Source: Brevundimonas sp. UBA6550 (lineage in GTDB: Bacteria; Pseudomonadota; Alphaproteobacteria; Caulobacterales; Caulobacteraceae). Taken from it: DNA of 64,000 bases. A program made the translations under genes and the position numbers. Each line of letters starts with the position of its first letter. Position 1 is the stretch's first letter. The notes beneath the pieces were generated by a model, which saw nothing but the letters and a program-made list of their open reading frames with translations, searched no databases and was not told where the DNA came from. Location: NCBI RefSeq assembly GCF_002434505.1, contig NZ_DJKE01000012.1, positions 508,558-572,557 on the forward strand. Direction: 5' to 3'. Positions 26,286-34,738 of this stretch are shown here, one piece after another.

Positions 26286-27176
26286 ATGACCAGCCGTTGG
26301 GACGGGATCGACGAGTTCACCGCCGTTGCGGAGCAGGCCAGCTTCTCCGCCGCCGCCAGACGGCTGGGCCTTTCCACATCCGCCGTCAGCCGCGAGATCG
26401 CGCGGCTGGAGGACCGGCTGCAGACGCGGCTGCTGAACCGCACCACCCGCCGGGTCGAACTGACCGATGCCGGGCGCGACTTCCTGACCCGCTGTCGCCG
26501 CCTGATCGACGAGCGGGACGAGGCCCTGGCCGCCGTCCAGCCGGACGACAGCGCTCCGCGCGGCCTGCTGCGGATGACCTGTTCGGTCTCCTATGGCGAG
26601 CGATTCGTGGCCCCGGCGGTCAACCGCTTCGCCCGCGCCCATCCCGAACTGTCCATCGAACTGGATCTGGACAACCGTCTGCGCGACCTGGTCGGCGACG
26701 GCTACGACCTGGCGATCCGTTTCGGCCATCTGACCGATTCGCGCCTGATCGCGCGCAGGCTGGCGTCGCGGCGGCTGATCCTGTGCGCCAGTCCCGACTA
26801 TCTGGCGCGGCGAGGGGCGCCGCGCGATCTGTCCGAGATCGCCAGCCATGACGGACTGCTGGGCTCGTCGGAACACTGGCGTTTCACCGAGGGCGGGCGC
26901 GAGGTGACGCTGCGCCCCACCGGCCGCTGGCGCTGCAACTCGGGCGCCGCCGTGCTGGATGCGGCGCTGCAGGGTCTGGGCCTGTGCCAACTGCCCGACT
27001 TCTATGTGGCCGAGGCCCTGGGGTCGGGCGCGCTCGTCTCCCTGCTTGACGACGCCCGTCCGCCTGACGAAGGCGTCTGGGCGGTTCACCCGCATCCGCG
27101 CCACGTGCCGCCCAAGGTCCGCGCGGTGATCGACGGGTTGCACGACGCCCTGTCAAGGACGCGACGCCCGCTCTGA
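26286..27176 (+). CDS. LysR family transcriptional regulator
   Basis: A 296-residue regulator with an N-terminal winged HTH (DEFTAVAEQASFSAAARRLG, then LSTSAVSREIARLEDRLQTR, about residues 8-48) and a periplasmic-binding-protein-like effector domain (about 90-290). It belongs to the CrgA/YafC type, with SYGERFVAPAVNRF and the LGLCQLPDFYV segment. Divergent from frmA with a 187-base gap, it may sense an aldehyde or alcohol, but divergence is the only evidence for this. Confidence 0.93.
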   Translation: MTSRWDGIDEFTAVAEQASFSAAARRLGLSTSAVSREIARLEDRLQTRLLNRTTRRVELTDAGRDFLTRCRRLIDERDEALAAVQPDDSAPRGLLRMTCSVSYGERFVAPAVNRFARAHPELSIELDLDNRLRDLVGDGYDLAIRFGHLTDSRLIARRLASRRLILCASPDYLARRGAPRDLSEIASHDGLLGSSEHWRFTEGGREVTLRPTGRWRCNSGAAVLDAALQGLGLCQLPDFYVAEALGSGALVSLLDDARPPDEGVWAVHPHPRHVPPKVRAVIDGLHDALSRTRRPL

Positions 27177-27270
27177 CGCAAAGCCCGACCAATGGGTCAG
27201 ACGAAACTGACGCATCTTCCGCCTAACATCGCCCCTTCCCGTTTCGGTCCCGTCAGAGGCGCAGCCGCCC

Positions 27271-27972
27271 ATGAACCTGGTCATCCTCACCGGCGCCGGC
27301 ATATCGGCCGAGAGCGGCGTGCCGACCTTTCGGGCGTCGGACGGGCTGTGGTGCGGACACATTGTCGAGGATGTGGCGACGCCGGAAGGTTACGCCGCCG
27401 ATCCGGCCCTGGTTCAGGACTTCTACAACCAGCGCCGTCGCCAACTGGCCGAGGTCGAACCCAACGCGGCCCATCGCGCCCTGGCCGATCTGGCGGCGCG
27501 CTGGGAGGGGGACTTCATGCTGGTGACCCAGAACGTCGACGACCTGCACGACCGCGCCCATGAGGCGGCGCCCCCCGCGCCGGGGTTCGAACTGATCCAC
27601 ATGCATGGCGAACTGCTGAAGGGGCGCTGCACCCGTTCAGGCGTTGTCAGCGACTGGCCCGGCGACATGGCGGCGGACGAGCCGTCGCTCGACCACCCGC
27701 AGGGCCGGATGCGGCCGCACATCGTCTGGTTCGGGGAGACGCCGCTGCACATGGATCGGATCGAGGCGGCCCTGGCGGCTTGCGACCTGTTCGTCTCCAT
27801 TGGCACGTCGGGCGCGGTCTATCCGGCGGCCGGGTTCGTGCAGGCGGCGCGCTAGGCCGGGGCGCGGACGGTGGAGATCAATCTGGCGCCGACTTCGGGC
27901 GCGCGCCTGTTCGACGAGGGCGTCTATGGGCCGGCGACCGCCGCCGTGTCCGCATTCTTCGACGCCTTGTAG
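27271..27972 (+). pseudogene. cobB: NAD-dependent protein deacylase (sirtuin), interrupted by an amber codon
   Basis: The frame encodes a class III sirtuin: [14 protein letters not shown] (NAD loop), [11 protein letters not shown], the catalytic His in [19 protein letters not shown] and [23 protein letters not shown] at 27853-27855 (codon 195) cuts the protein. Reading on in the same frame for 38 more codons gives AGARTVEINLAPTSGARLFD and GPATAAVSAFFDAL, exactly the expected sirtuin C-terminus, to the TAG at 27970-27972. One change (for example CAG to TAG) explains it. The missing tail carries part of the Rossmann fold that holds NAD, so the shorter 194-residue product is probably inactive. 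A sequencing error is possible. The terminator just after 27972 marks the original gene end. Confidence 0.85.
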
Positions 27973-27979
27973 AAACGAA

Positions 27980-28009
27980 AACGGCGACCGCTGCGAAGCG
28001 GCCGCCGTT
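27980..28009. terminator. Bidirectional terminator between sirtuin and OmpA-type genes
   Basis: AACGGCGACCGCT (27980-27992) pairs with AGCGGCCGCCGTT (27997-28009), with one mismatch, around GCGA. It sits between convergent genes. Confidence 0.65.
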
Positions 28010-28033
28010 CCGGTCGTTCGAGGTCGAGGCGGC

Positions 28034-28585
28034 TTAGGCCAGGACGACGATGGTCACGCGGCGGTTCTGCGACCGGCCCTCGGGCGTGTCGTTGGAGGCC
28101 ACCGGCTGTTCCTGACCATAGGAGATGGTCGCCATCCGGTTCAGGGCCACGCCCTGACGGTTCAGGAAGCGACGCACGGCCTCGGCGCGCTGCTCGCCCA
28201 GCTGATCGTTATGCTGGGGCGTGCCGGTCGCGTCGGTATAGCCCTGGATTTCCAGATAGACGTTCTTGTTCTCGCCGCGCAGACGCTGGGCGAACTGGGC
28301 CAGGCGCTGCTCGGCCTCGGGCGACAGGGCCGCCGCGTCGGTGGGGAACTTCACCGAATCGTCGGACAGCACGACCTGATAGAGGAACTTGCCCTCCGCC
28401 AGCTTGTGCGCGTCGTTGGCGCGTTGCAGCGCCTGACCCGCCGTGCCTTCGACGCCGGTCACGCGGGTATCGACGACTTCCACCTGATCACGCACGAAAC
28501 GATGGCTGGCGCAGCCGCTGGCCGCAAAGCCGAGGGCGATGAGGGCGCCGCCGACGACCGCCGTCCTGAGTTTCGATCTGCTCAA
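28034..28585 (-). CDS. OmpA family outer membrane lipoprotein
   Basis: TTG 28585 with AAGGAGAC upstream gives 183 residues. The lipoprotein signal (ALIALGFAASGCASH, lipobox AASGC) is followed by a coiled-coil segment (VEVVDTRVTGVEGTAGQALQ) and a C-terminal OmpA peptidoglycan-binding domain with LEIQGYTDATGTPQHNDQLG, EQRAEAVRRFL and a final NRRVTIVVLA. It should anchor the outer membrane to peptidoglycan. The coiled coil after the lipobox resembles Lpp/Pal-type spacers. The codons open upstream of the TTG do not look coding. Confidence 0.88.
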   Translation of the reverse strand: MSRSKLRTAVVGGALIALGFAASGCASHRFVRDQVEVVDTRVTGVEGTAGQALQRANDAHKLAEGKFLYQVVLSDDSVKFPTDAAALSPEAEQRLAQFAQRLRGENKNVYLEIQGYTDATGTPQHNDQLGEQRAEAVRRFLNRQGVALNRMATISYGQEQPVASNDTPEGRSQNRRVTIVVLA

Positions 28586-28961
28586 GTTCTGTCTCCTTCT
28601 TGCCGGGGGCGCCACGCCCAGTTCATGCGCCAGATGAAAATGGCGTAGGCTGAAAGGCGGAGTAATGACGTGCGTTGGGCAGGAAGATGTCAGCTTGACC
28701 ATAACGACATGGGCGTATTTCGACGATTTATGCCAGATCATGGAACCGGCGGGCGAGATGCGACGTTGGTCCGCCGACGGCCGTGCCGGAGGGCGGGCCG
28801 GCTGATCTCAACGAAATCTGAAACGTCGCCCGGTTGTATTGGGCTTGCGCCTCTTTCCTGACGCGCCCGAATGTTTTCAACGGGTCGTCGTGATTTTTTT
28901 ACAGGCGTTTCGTTGCGATGACCATGCGACCAAGGCTGTCGGCTTCATCACGGATCGGCGA
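28586..28961. other. Intergenic region upstream of divergent envelope genes
   Basis: About 375 bases without a convincing gene separate the OmpA-type gene and the TonB-like gene. The stretch is AT-richer than its surroundings around 28660-28740 and 28880-28915 and should contain both promoters. The frame of the TonB-like gene is open back to 28839, but that part does not look coding. No palindromic element is present. Confidence 0.4.
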
Positions 28962-29798
28962 TTGAGACCGGCGCGGACACGGCGATGGGCGCTGGCGGCG
29001 ACGCCCATCCTGGCGGCGCACCTGGGCCTGGGTCTGCTGATGACCGTCCAGACCCCGACGGCGCCCGAGGTTTCGGAGCCGCCGCTGGTGATGGTGGAGT
29101 TGGTCGATCCGCCGCCTCCCCCGCCGCCGCCGCCGCCCGCCCGTGTCATCGCGCCCGAGCCCTCGCCCAAGCCGGACGAGCCGGCGGCGGCCGCATCGGC
29201 CGCGCCGCCCAGACCCGCGCCGCAGCGTCGGCCCCCGGCCGTGGCGGCGGCCCGGCCGCGCCCGGTCATGGCAAGGCGCCCGCCCGACGTCGAACCGCTG
29301 CACGTGGCGCCCGCCCCGCCGGGGCCGCCCCTGCCCCTGCTGGGTCCGGCCGAGATCGCCGGCGCCCTGACCGTGGGCGCGGGCCCGGGCGGCGGCGGCG
29401 GCCAGGGCGCTGGGGCTGGCGTGGGCGGCGGGCCGGGCGGCGCGGGAACAGGGCGCGGCGGCGGATCGTGCGACATGGTGCGCTGGGTCCAGGATGCGGT
29501 GCGGGACGACCAGGCGGTGCGCCGCGCCGTCATCGACGCCGCGCAGGAGATGAACGCCTCGGGCCGCGCCATACTGGTGTGGAACGGCGACTGGCTGCAG
29601 AGCCGAAACCAGTCGGGCAAGGGTCTGGCCGGGGTGCGCCAGGCCATCGCGCTGGAGGTCGCCTTCGCGCCTGCCGACTGCAAGGCCCAGCGCATGACCG
29701 GCCTTGCGGTGCTGAAGCTGGAAGACCGCCCCGGCGGCGCGCAACTGGCCCTGGGCAAGGGCAGCTGGCGCTGGTCCGACCTGCTGGGGGCGGGTTAG
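28962..29798 (+). CDS. TonB-like proline-rich envelope protein
   Basis: The predicted product has an N-terminal basic segment, one membrane helix ([19 protein letters not shown]) and [20 protein letters not shown] with a run of ten prolines and more Pro/Ala stretches, an architecture shared with TonB energy transducers. A Gly-rich linker leads to a C-terminal domain of about 110 residues with two Cys and [20 protein letters not shown] that is not a recognisable TonB_C domain. The start is uncertain: the TTG at 28962 (278 residues) places basic residues directly before the membrane helix, while the frame is open from 28839. The function is inferred only from architecture. Confidence 0.65.
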   Translation: MRPARTRRWALAATPILAAHLGLGLLMTVQTPTAPEVSEPPLVMVELVDPPPPPPPPPPARVIAPEPSPKPDEPAAAASAAPPRPAPQRRPPAVAAARPRPVMARRPPDVEPLHVAPAPPGPPLPLLGPAEIAGALTVGAGPGGGGGQGAGAGVGGGPGGAGTGRGGGSCDMVRWVQDAVRDDQAVRRAVIDAAQEMNASGRAILVWNGDWLQSRNQSGKGLAGVRQAIALEVAFAPADCKAQRMTGLAVLKLEDRPGGAQLALGKGSWRWSDLLGAG

Positions 29799-30121
29799 GC
29801 GGCGCGCGGCCCGAACAGGATGATCCCCGCGCCGGCCAGGCAGACCAGCCCGCCCAGCACGTCCCAGCGATCCGGCGTCGTCTTTTCGATCACCGCCATC
29901 CAGATCAGCGAGGCGCAGATATAGACGCCCCCATAGGCCGCGAAGGCCCGCCCCGCCGCGTCGCTGGGGATCAGGGTCAAGAGCCAGGCGAAGGCCATCA
30001 GACAGACGACGCCCGGCGCCAGCCACAGCGGCGACCGATCCAGCTTCAGCCACGCCCAGAAGGCGAAACAGCCGCCGATCTCCGCCAGGGCCGCAAGGGG
30101 ATAGATGAGGATCGGCGTCAT
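29795..30121 (-). CDS. ynfA: YnfA/UPF0060 family small membrane protein
   Basis: A 108-residue inner membrane protein with four hydrophobic helices and the family signatures [35 protein letters not shown] and [17 protein letters not shown]. YnfA proteins resemble small multidrug resistance pumps and have been linked to export of toxic cations. Its start codon overlaps the stop of the GIY-YIG gene (ATGA), and its end overlaps the convergent gene's stop by four bases. Confidence 0.94.
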   Translation of the reverse strand: MTPILIYPLAALAEIGGCFAFWAWLKLDRSPLWLAPGVVCLMAFAWLLTLIPSDAAGRAFAAYGGVYICASLIWMAVIEKTTPDRWDVLGGLVCLAGAGIILFGPRAA

Positions 30122-30426
30122 GGGCGGGCGTCATACCAACCGGCGGCCAGATCGAGCCACTGTGGGTTTGCGCCTTCGATCAAGGCCAGCTTCCAGGACC
30201 GCCGCCATTTCTTCAGCGCCTTTTCACGCCCGATCGCCTCGATCATGTTCTCATGCTGCTCGTACCACACCAGCGTCTTGCAACCATGCTCTGAAGCGAA
30301 CCCCGGCGTGGCGCCAGTGCGATGCCGCCATATCCGCTGCAACAGATCGCTGGTGACGCCGGTGTAGATCGTGCCGTTGCGAAAGTTCGCCATGATGTAC
30401 ACGGCGATGACGGCGTCATCTCTCAT
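30118..30426 (-). CDS. GIY-YIG nuclease family protein
   Basis: ATG 30426 gives 102 residues with the GIY-YIG domain in its shortest form: [19 protein letters not shown] (the paired Y-I and Y-T-G strands), [35 protein letters not shown] with the catalytic Glu, and a basic [13 protein letters not shown]. These stand-alone YhbQ-like proteins are common in Alphaproteobacteria; a nuclease role is assumed. It overlaps ynfA by four bases. Twelve or so residues open upstream do not look conserved. Confidence 0.93.
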   Translation of the reverse strand: MRDDAVIAVYIMANFRNGTIYTGVTSDLLQRIWRHRTGATPGFASEHGCKTLVWYEQHENMIEAIGREKALKKWRRSWKLALIEGANPQWLDLAAGWYDARP

Positions 30427-30466
30427 GTTCGGGACATGAGCATGTAAGTTTGACCCATACAACATT

Positions 30467-30572
30467 CGTCATTCCGGGGCTTCGCGCAGCGAAGAACCCG
30501 GAACCCAGGGCCGCATAAACCAGCGTGGGCCGCCCTGGGCTCCGGGTTCCGCTGCGCGGCCCCGGAGTGACG
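30467..30572. repeat. Palindromic intergenic element, family C, copy 2
   Basis: The left arm CGTCATTCCGGGGCTTCGCG plus AAGAACCCGGAACCCAGG is mirrored on the right by CCTGGGCTCCGGGTTCCGC and CCCCGGAGTGACGG. It lies between two minus-strand genes, about 16 bases beyond the stop of the TrmJ-like gene. Confidence 0.8.
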
Positions 30573-30588
30573 GTCATTAATGCTCCAT

Positions 30589-31365
30589 CTATTCTTCCTT
30601 CGCCGCCCGTTCGGCCGCCAGCTTGGCCAGCACGCGGCCCCGGCCGCGCGACAGGGCGTGGATGGCGCCGCGCATGGTGGCGACCTCCTGTTCGGAGAAG
30701 GCGGCGCGGCCCAGCATGACGCGCAGGTTCTGGCTCATGGAGCGCTTCTTCTCGGGCGGATAGAAGAAGCCGCCGTTTTCCAGCTCCTCCTCCAGATGCT
30801 CGTACAGGCCGATCAGCAGGTCGTTGGACGCCGGCGGTTCGCTTTCGCGAAAGCGCGGCGGCGGGGCGTCCAGGATCAGGGTGCGCCACTCATAGGCGTT
30901 GATGGCCACGGCCTGGGCTAGGTTCAGCGAGTGATGCTTGGGGTCGATCGGAATGGTGACGATGCCCGCGCACAGGGCGATGTCGGTCGTCTCCAGCCCC
31001 GCGCGCTCGCCGCCGAACAACAGGCCGGTCTTCAGGCCCGACGCGGTGTCGTCATAGAGAACGCGGCCGGCCTCGCGCGGGGTGCGGACGGGCTGGCGCG
31101 TTTCGCGCGGGCGGGCGGTGGTGGCGAAGACGGTGTTCAGGTCGGCGATGGCCTCGGCGACGGTCGAGAACACCCGCACGCCCTCCAGCACCCAGTCGGC
31201 GCCCGAGGCCGTGGCCCAGGCCCGCTCTTGCGGCCAGCCGTCGCGCGGACTGACCAGACGCAGGTCCGCCAGGCCGAAGTTGGCCATCACCCGCGCCACG
31301 GCGCCGATATTCTCGGCCATCTGCGACTTGTCGAGGATGACGGCGGGGGGAGTGAGGTCGGACAT
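30589..31365 (-). CDS. trmJ: SPOUT RNA methyltransferase, TrmJ-like
   Basis: A 258-residue SpoU/TrmH-class methyltransferase, probably for 2'-O-methylation of tRNA at position 32. Motif 1 is NIGAVARVMANFGLADLRLV (about 19-38), motif 2 LLFGGERAGLE and motif 3 TIPIDPKHHSLNLAQAVAI, which together form the trefoil knot. The C-terminal extension FFYPPEKKRSMSQNLRVMLG and EVATMRGAIHAL is typical of TrmJ. The start is the first ATG in frame with the conserved core. Confidence 0.88.
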   Translation of the reverse strand: MSDLTPPAVILDKSQMAENIGAVARVMANFGLADLRLVSPRDGWPQERAWATASGADWVLEGVRVFSTVAEAIADLNTVFATTARPRETRQPVRTPREAGRVLYDDTASGLKTGLLFGGERAGLETTDIALCAGIVTIPIDPKHHSLNLAQAVAINAYEWRTLILDAPPPRFRESEPPASNDLLIGLYEHLEEELENGGFFYPPEKKRSMSQNLRVMLGRAAFSEQEVATMRGAIHALSRGRGRVLAKLAAERAAKEE

Positions 31366-31412
31366 GGGCGCTGCTTAACGCCTCAGGCCACGCTCGCAAA
31401 GCATCCCTCTTT

Positions 31413-31580
31413 TTCGTCATCCTCCGGCAAGCCGCGCAGCGGCGCAGACCGGGGGACCCAGCGGCGCGCGAGAGCGCGAACCTGTCGCGAACCCGATCTT
31501 AGGCACCGAGCGCCGTATGCATTTCGCCTACGGCGCCGCTGGGTCCCCCGATCTCGCTACGCTCGTCGGAGGATGACGAA
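31413..31580. repeat. Palindromic intergenic element, family A, copy 2
   Basis: Same ends (TTCGTCATCCTCCGG and GGAGGATGACGAA) and inner arms (GGGGGACCCAGCGGCGCG, GGCGCCGCTGGGTCCCCC) as the copy at 10989-11154. The centres differ. It lies between the S1/P1-like nuclease gene and the TrmJ-like gene. Confidence 0.8.
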
Positions 31581-31591
31581 AGCAAGGGGGC

Positions 31592-32611
31592 TCAGTCCTC
31601 GCCCACCATGGCGATCCAGGGGTCGACGGTTCCGGCCTCGACCTCGGCGACCTTGACGGCGGGCCAGCCGATGGAGGCGCTGGCCGAGGCGGTCCAGGCG
31701 GAGACGATGAAGTCGCGCAGTTCGCCCGCGCCCGCCGCCAGACGTTCGTTGACGAAGGCCGCGCCGCGCGGGTCCTGATCCTTGAAGCCGCCCGCCTTCT
31801 CCATACGGTAGAAGGGGATCACCGTGCCCAGGGTGGTTTTCAGATAGGCGACGGTGCGCGCCTTGGGATCGAAGCCGTCCAGTCGGGCGGCCGGCATGGC
31901 CGCCTCGATGGCGTCCAGACGCGCGACGCGGCCGGTGAACTCGCCCTCGAACAGGGCGTGGGTCTGACGCGAGTTGGTGAAGCCTTCGGGATTGGGGAAG
32001 TCGCCCCAGCCGTTGAAGTGGATGCTGGCATGGTGCGGCTGAGAGCCGTCGCCGACATAGTGACCCATGACGCCGATGTCGCGCAGGATCAGGGCCTCGC
32101 GACGCAGGCGGTCGGCGCGGTACCAGGCCTGGCGCTCCATGTTCGTCTCGCGCTTCTCGGCGGCGTTCAGCACGCGCCAATAGGCGAAGTCGCGGCCCAG
32201 CTGCTGCCAGCCGTCGATCATGGCGTAGGGCAGATAGCCGGCGTCGTTGACGCTCAGGCCGGCCTTGGTCAGGGCGGCGTCGTATTCCGATTTCAGGCGC
32301 GGCAGGTCGTCGATGCTCATGCCGCGCTGGTCGAAGACCCGGCCCTGGTCGTCCAGGTCGATGAAGTGGGCGGTGTCGCGTTCGCGGTCGTGCGGCTGGC
32401 CGGCGCCCTTCCAGCGGTCGGGTTCGCGCGCCAGTTCGCCCACGTCGGCGATGGCGGCCGGGGTGCGCAGGAAAGCGGGCAGGTCGTCGGGCAGGGCCCG
32501 CATCGCCGCCACCCCGATCAGTCGGTGGCCGGTGTTGCCCCAGGCGGTGACGGTGATGGCGGGCGCGACGACGGCGAGCATGGCCACGGCGGCGATGGCG
32601 AGACGTTTCAT
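31592..32611 (-). CDS. Secreted S1/P1 nuclease-like zinc protein
   Basis: A 339-residue exported protein. The signal peptide should be cut after ITVTA, leaving Trp as residue 1 of the mature protein (WGNTGHRLIGVAA), as in P1 nuclease, where Trp1 helps bind the zinc cluster. Further ligands fit DTAHFIDLDDQG, DIGVMGHYVGDGSQPHHASI and NSRQTHALFEGEF. Such enzymes cleave single-stranded nucleic acid and 3'-phosphates; the same fold includes phospholipase C. It should work in the periplasm or outside the cell. The gene stands alone. Confidence 0.88.
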   Translation of the reverse strand: MKRLAIAAVAMLAVVAPAITVTAWGNTGHRLIGVAAMRALPDDLPAFLRTPAAIADVGELAREPDRWKGAGQPHDRERDTAHFIDLDDQGRVFDQRGMSIDDLPRLKSEYDAALTKAGLSVNDAGYLPYAMIDGWQQLGRDFAYWRVLNAAEKRETNMERQAWYRADRLRREALILRDIGVMGHYVGDGSQPHHASIHFNGWGDFPNPEGFTNSRQTHALFEGEFTGRVARLDAIEAAMPAARLDGFDPKARTVAYLKTTLGTVIPFYRMEKAGGFKDQDPRGAAFVNERLAAGAGELRDFIVSAWTASASASIGWPAVKVAEVEAGTVDPWIAMVGED

Positions 32612-32721
32612 GAGACGGACCTGAAGGGTGAGATTGCTCGCTCTAAGAGCATGATCGGGAGGGGGTGAGAAGTGCCAGCGAGCAAGGGGTGAGCCGCCGG
32701 ATCGACGGCCGTGCGAACCGC

Positions 32722-34584
32722 CTACCTGCTCGGCTCGACCGGCGCCGGCGGGCCGGCCTCGTCCTCGTTCAGCAGACGGCCCTCGCGGCGGGGCTTGATG
32801 TAGGGGGCGGGCTGGGGCGTCGGCATATTGCCGCGCATCAGCTGGCGGCCGGCGGTGACGCCGCCGGTCAGCTGCAGATCCAGGCGGGCGTCGTCGCGGC
32901 GGCGCACGTCGCCGATGGTCTCGGCCGCCTCGCGCTCGTCCAGGCCCAATTCGACCAGGGCGCGCTCTCCGAACTTCAGGGCGGATTCGAAGGTCTCGCG
33001 GATCTGATAATCGACCCCGGCCTGGATCAGGCGCATCGAATGGCCCCGGTCGAAGGCGCGGGCCATGATCTTGGTGGTCGGGAACTCGGACTTCACCAGT
33101 TCGACGATGCGGTCGGCGGCCTCGGGCTTGTCGACGCAGACCAGAACGATCTCGGCCTCTTCCGCGCCGGACGCTCGCAGGGTGTGCAACTGGGTGCCGT
33201 CGCCATAATAGACCTTGAACCCGAACTGGGAGGCGGCCTGGATCATCTCCACGTCGTTCTCGATGATCGACACGTCCACGTCGCGGGCCAGCAGGGGCTG
33301 GGACACCACCTGGGCGAAGCGGCCGAAGCCGATGATCAGCACCTGGCCGCGCAGGTCCTTGGCGAGGTCCACGCCCTCGGCGCTTTCGGCGTCCTGGACC
33401 GGCTGGGGCGACAGCCGCGCGATCAAGAGCGAGGTCAGGGGCGTCAGGGCCATCGACAGTATGACCACCGCCGACATCATGGCCCCGATCCGGGCGTCGA
33501 ACAGGCCGGCGGCGACGGCGGCGCCGTAAAGGACCAAGGCGAACTCTCCCCCTTGCGCGAACAGGCCCGCACGCTCGACCGCCTCATGGTGCGAGGCCTT
33601 GAACAGGCGCGCGACGGCGTAGATGCCCACGCCCTTGACCAGCATGAAGACCACGACGCCGCCGATCACCAGCCGCCAGTCGGCGACCACCACCGACACG
33701 TCCAGCGACATGCCGACCGACAGGAAGAACAGGCCCAGAAGGATGGCGCGGAACGGCTCCACATCCGCCTCCAGCTGATGCCGGAAGGTGGATTCCGACA
33801 ACAGAACCCCGGCCAGGAAGGCGCCCATGGCCATGGACAGGCCGCCCAGCGACATGGCCCAGGCGGCGCCCACCACCACCAGCAGGGCGGCGGCCGTCAT
33901 CACCTCGCGACCGCCGTAGCGGGCCAATAGGCGGAAGATCGGATTGACCGCATAACGGCCCGCCAGCAGCACCCCGCCGACCGCCGCCAGGGCGAAGCCG
34001 ATGGTCTGCCACAACGGCGGGGCGTGTTCGGCCGCGCGTCCGGTCAGCGAGGCCAGGACGGCGACGATGGCCAGCAAGGGCACGATGGCCAGGTCCTCCA
34101 GCAGCAGGATGGACACCGCCCGCTGGCCCGGCCCGCCGGCGATCTCGCCCCGCTCCTCCAGCATCTGCATGATGACGGCGGTGGACGACAGGACGAAGCC
34201 CATGGCGCCCACGAAGGCGACCGAGGGCGAAAAGCCCGCCAGCATGGCCGTGCCCGTCAGGATCAGGCCGCAGAACAGCACCTGGGCCGCGCCCAGGCCG
34301 AAGATCTCCTTCCGCAGCCCCCACAGCCGTTTGGGCCGCATCTCCAGCCCGATGATGAACAGGAAGATGACCACGCCGAACTCGGCGACGTGCAGGATGG
34401 TCTGGGGTTCGCGAAACAGCTTCAGGCCGAACGGCCCGATGGCCAGGCCCGCCGCCAGATAGCCCAGCACCGACCCCAGGCCGATGCGTTTGAACACCGG
34501 CACGGCGAGAACCCCCGCCGCCAGCAAGGCCGCCGCCGCGCCCAGATCCAGTCCCGCCGTCGCCTCGGCCATCGCGCGTCCCAT
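32722..34584 (-). CDS. CPA2 family potassium/proton antiporter (KefB/KefC type)
   Basis: A 620-residue membrane protein with about 12 transmembrane helices (about residues 10-385), starting with FKRIGLGSVLGYLAAGLAIG, and with the CPA2 family segments GLEMRPKRLWGLR, AFVGAMGFVLSSTAVIMQML and LFAQGGEFALVLYGAAV. A cytoplasmic RCK/TrkA-N domain follows with the NAD-binding LIIGFGRFAQVVSQ (about 410-425). The C-terminal 60 residues are Pro/Arg-rich. The protein resembles glutathione-gated potassium efflux systems; the exact gating ligand is unknown. ATG 34584 was chosen over the TTG just before it. Confidence 0.93.
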   Translation of the reverse strand: MGRAMAEATAGLDLGAAAALLAAGVLAVPVFKRIGLGSVLGYLAAGLAIGPFGLKLFREPQTILHVAEFGVVIFLFIIGLEMRPKRLWGLRKEIFGLGAAQVLFCGLILTGTAMLAGFSPSVAFVGAMGFVLSSTAVIMQMLEERGEIAGGPGQRAVSILLLEDLAIVPLLAIVAVLASLTGRAAEHAPPLWQTIGFALAAVGGVLLAGRYAVNPIFRLLARYGGREVMTAAALLVVVGAAWAMSLGGLSMAMGAFLAGVLLSESTFRHQLEADVEPFRAILLGLFFLSVGMSLDVSVVVADWRLVIGGVVVFMLVKGVGIYAVARLFKASHHEAVERAGLFAQGGEFALVLYGAAVAAGLFDARIGAMMSAVVILSMALTPLTSLLIARLSPQPVQDAESAEGVDLAKDLRGQVLIIGFGRFAQVVSQPLLARDVDVSIIENDVEMIQAASQFGFKVYYGDGTQLHTLRASGAEEAEIVLVCVDKPEAADRIVELVKSEFPTTKIMARAFDRGHSMRLIQAGVDYQIRETFESALKFGERALVELGLDEREAAETIGDVRRRDDARLDLQLTGGVTAGRQLMRGNMPTPQPAPYIKPRREGRLLNEDEAGPPAPVEPSR

Positions 34585-34738
34585 CAAGCTTGGCGTCTAT
34601 TGTGGGGAAGGCCGCGCGCGATTGCGAGAGGACGCGAAAGACACGGTGCGCGATCCGATGTCGGGGCGCGTCGCGGGCGCCACAGTTTCGCCTCAGGACC
34701 ACAGATCAGTGTTGTCCAACCAACAACCGGAGGACGCC

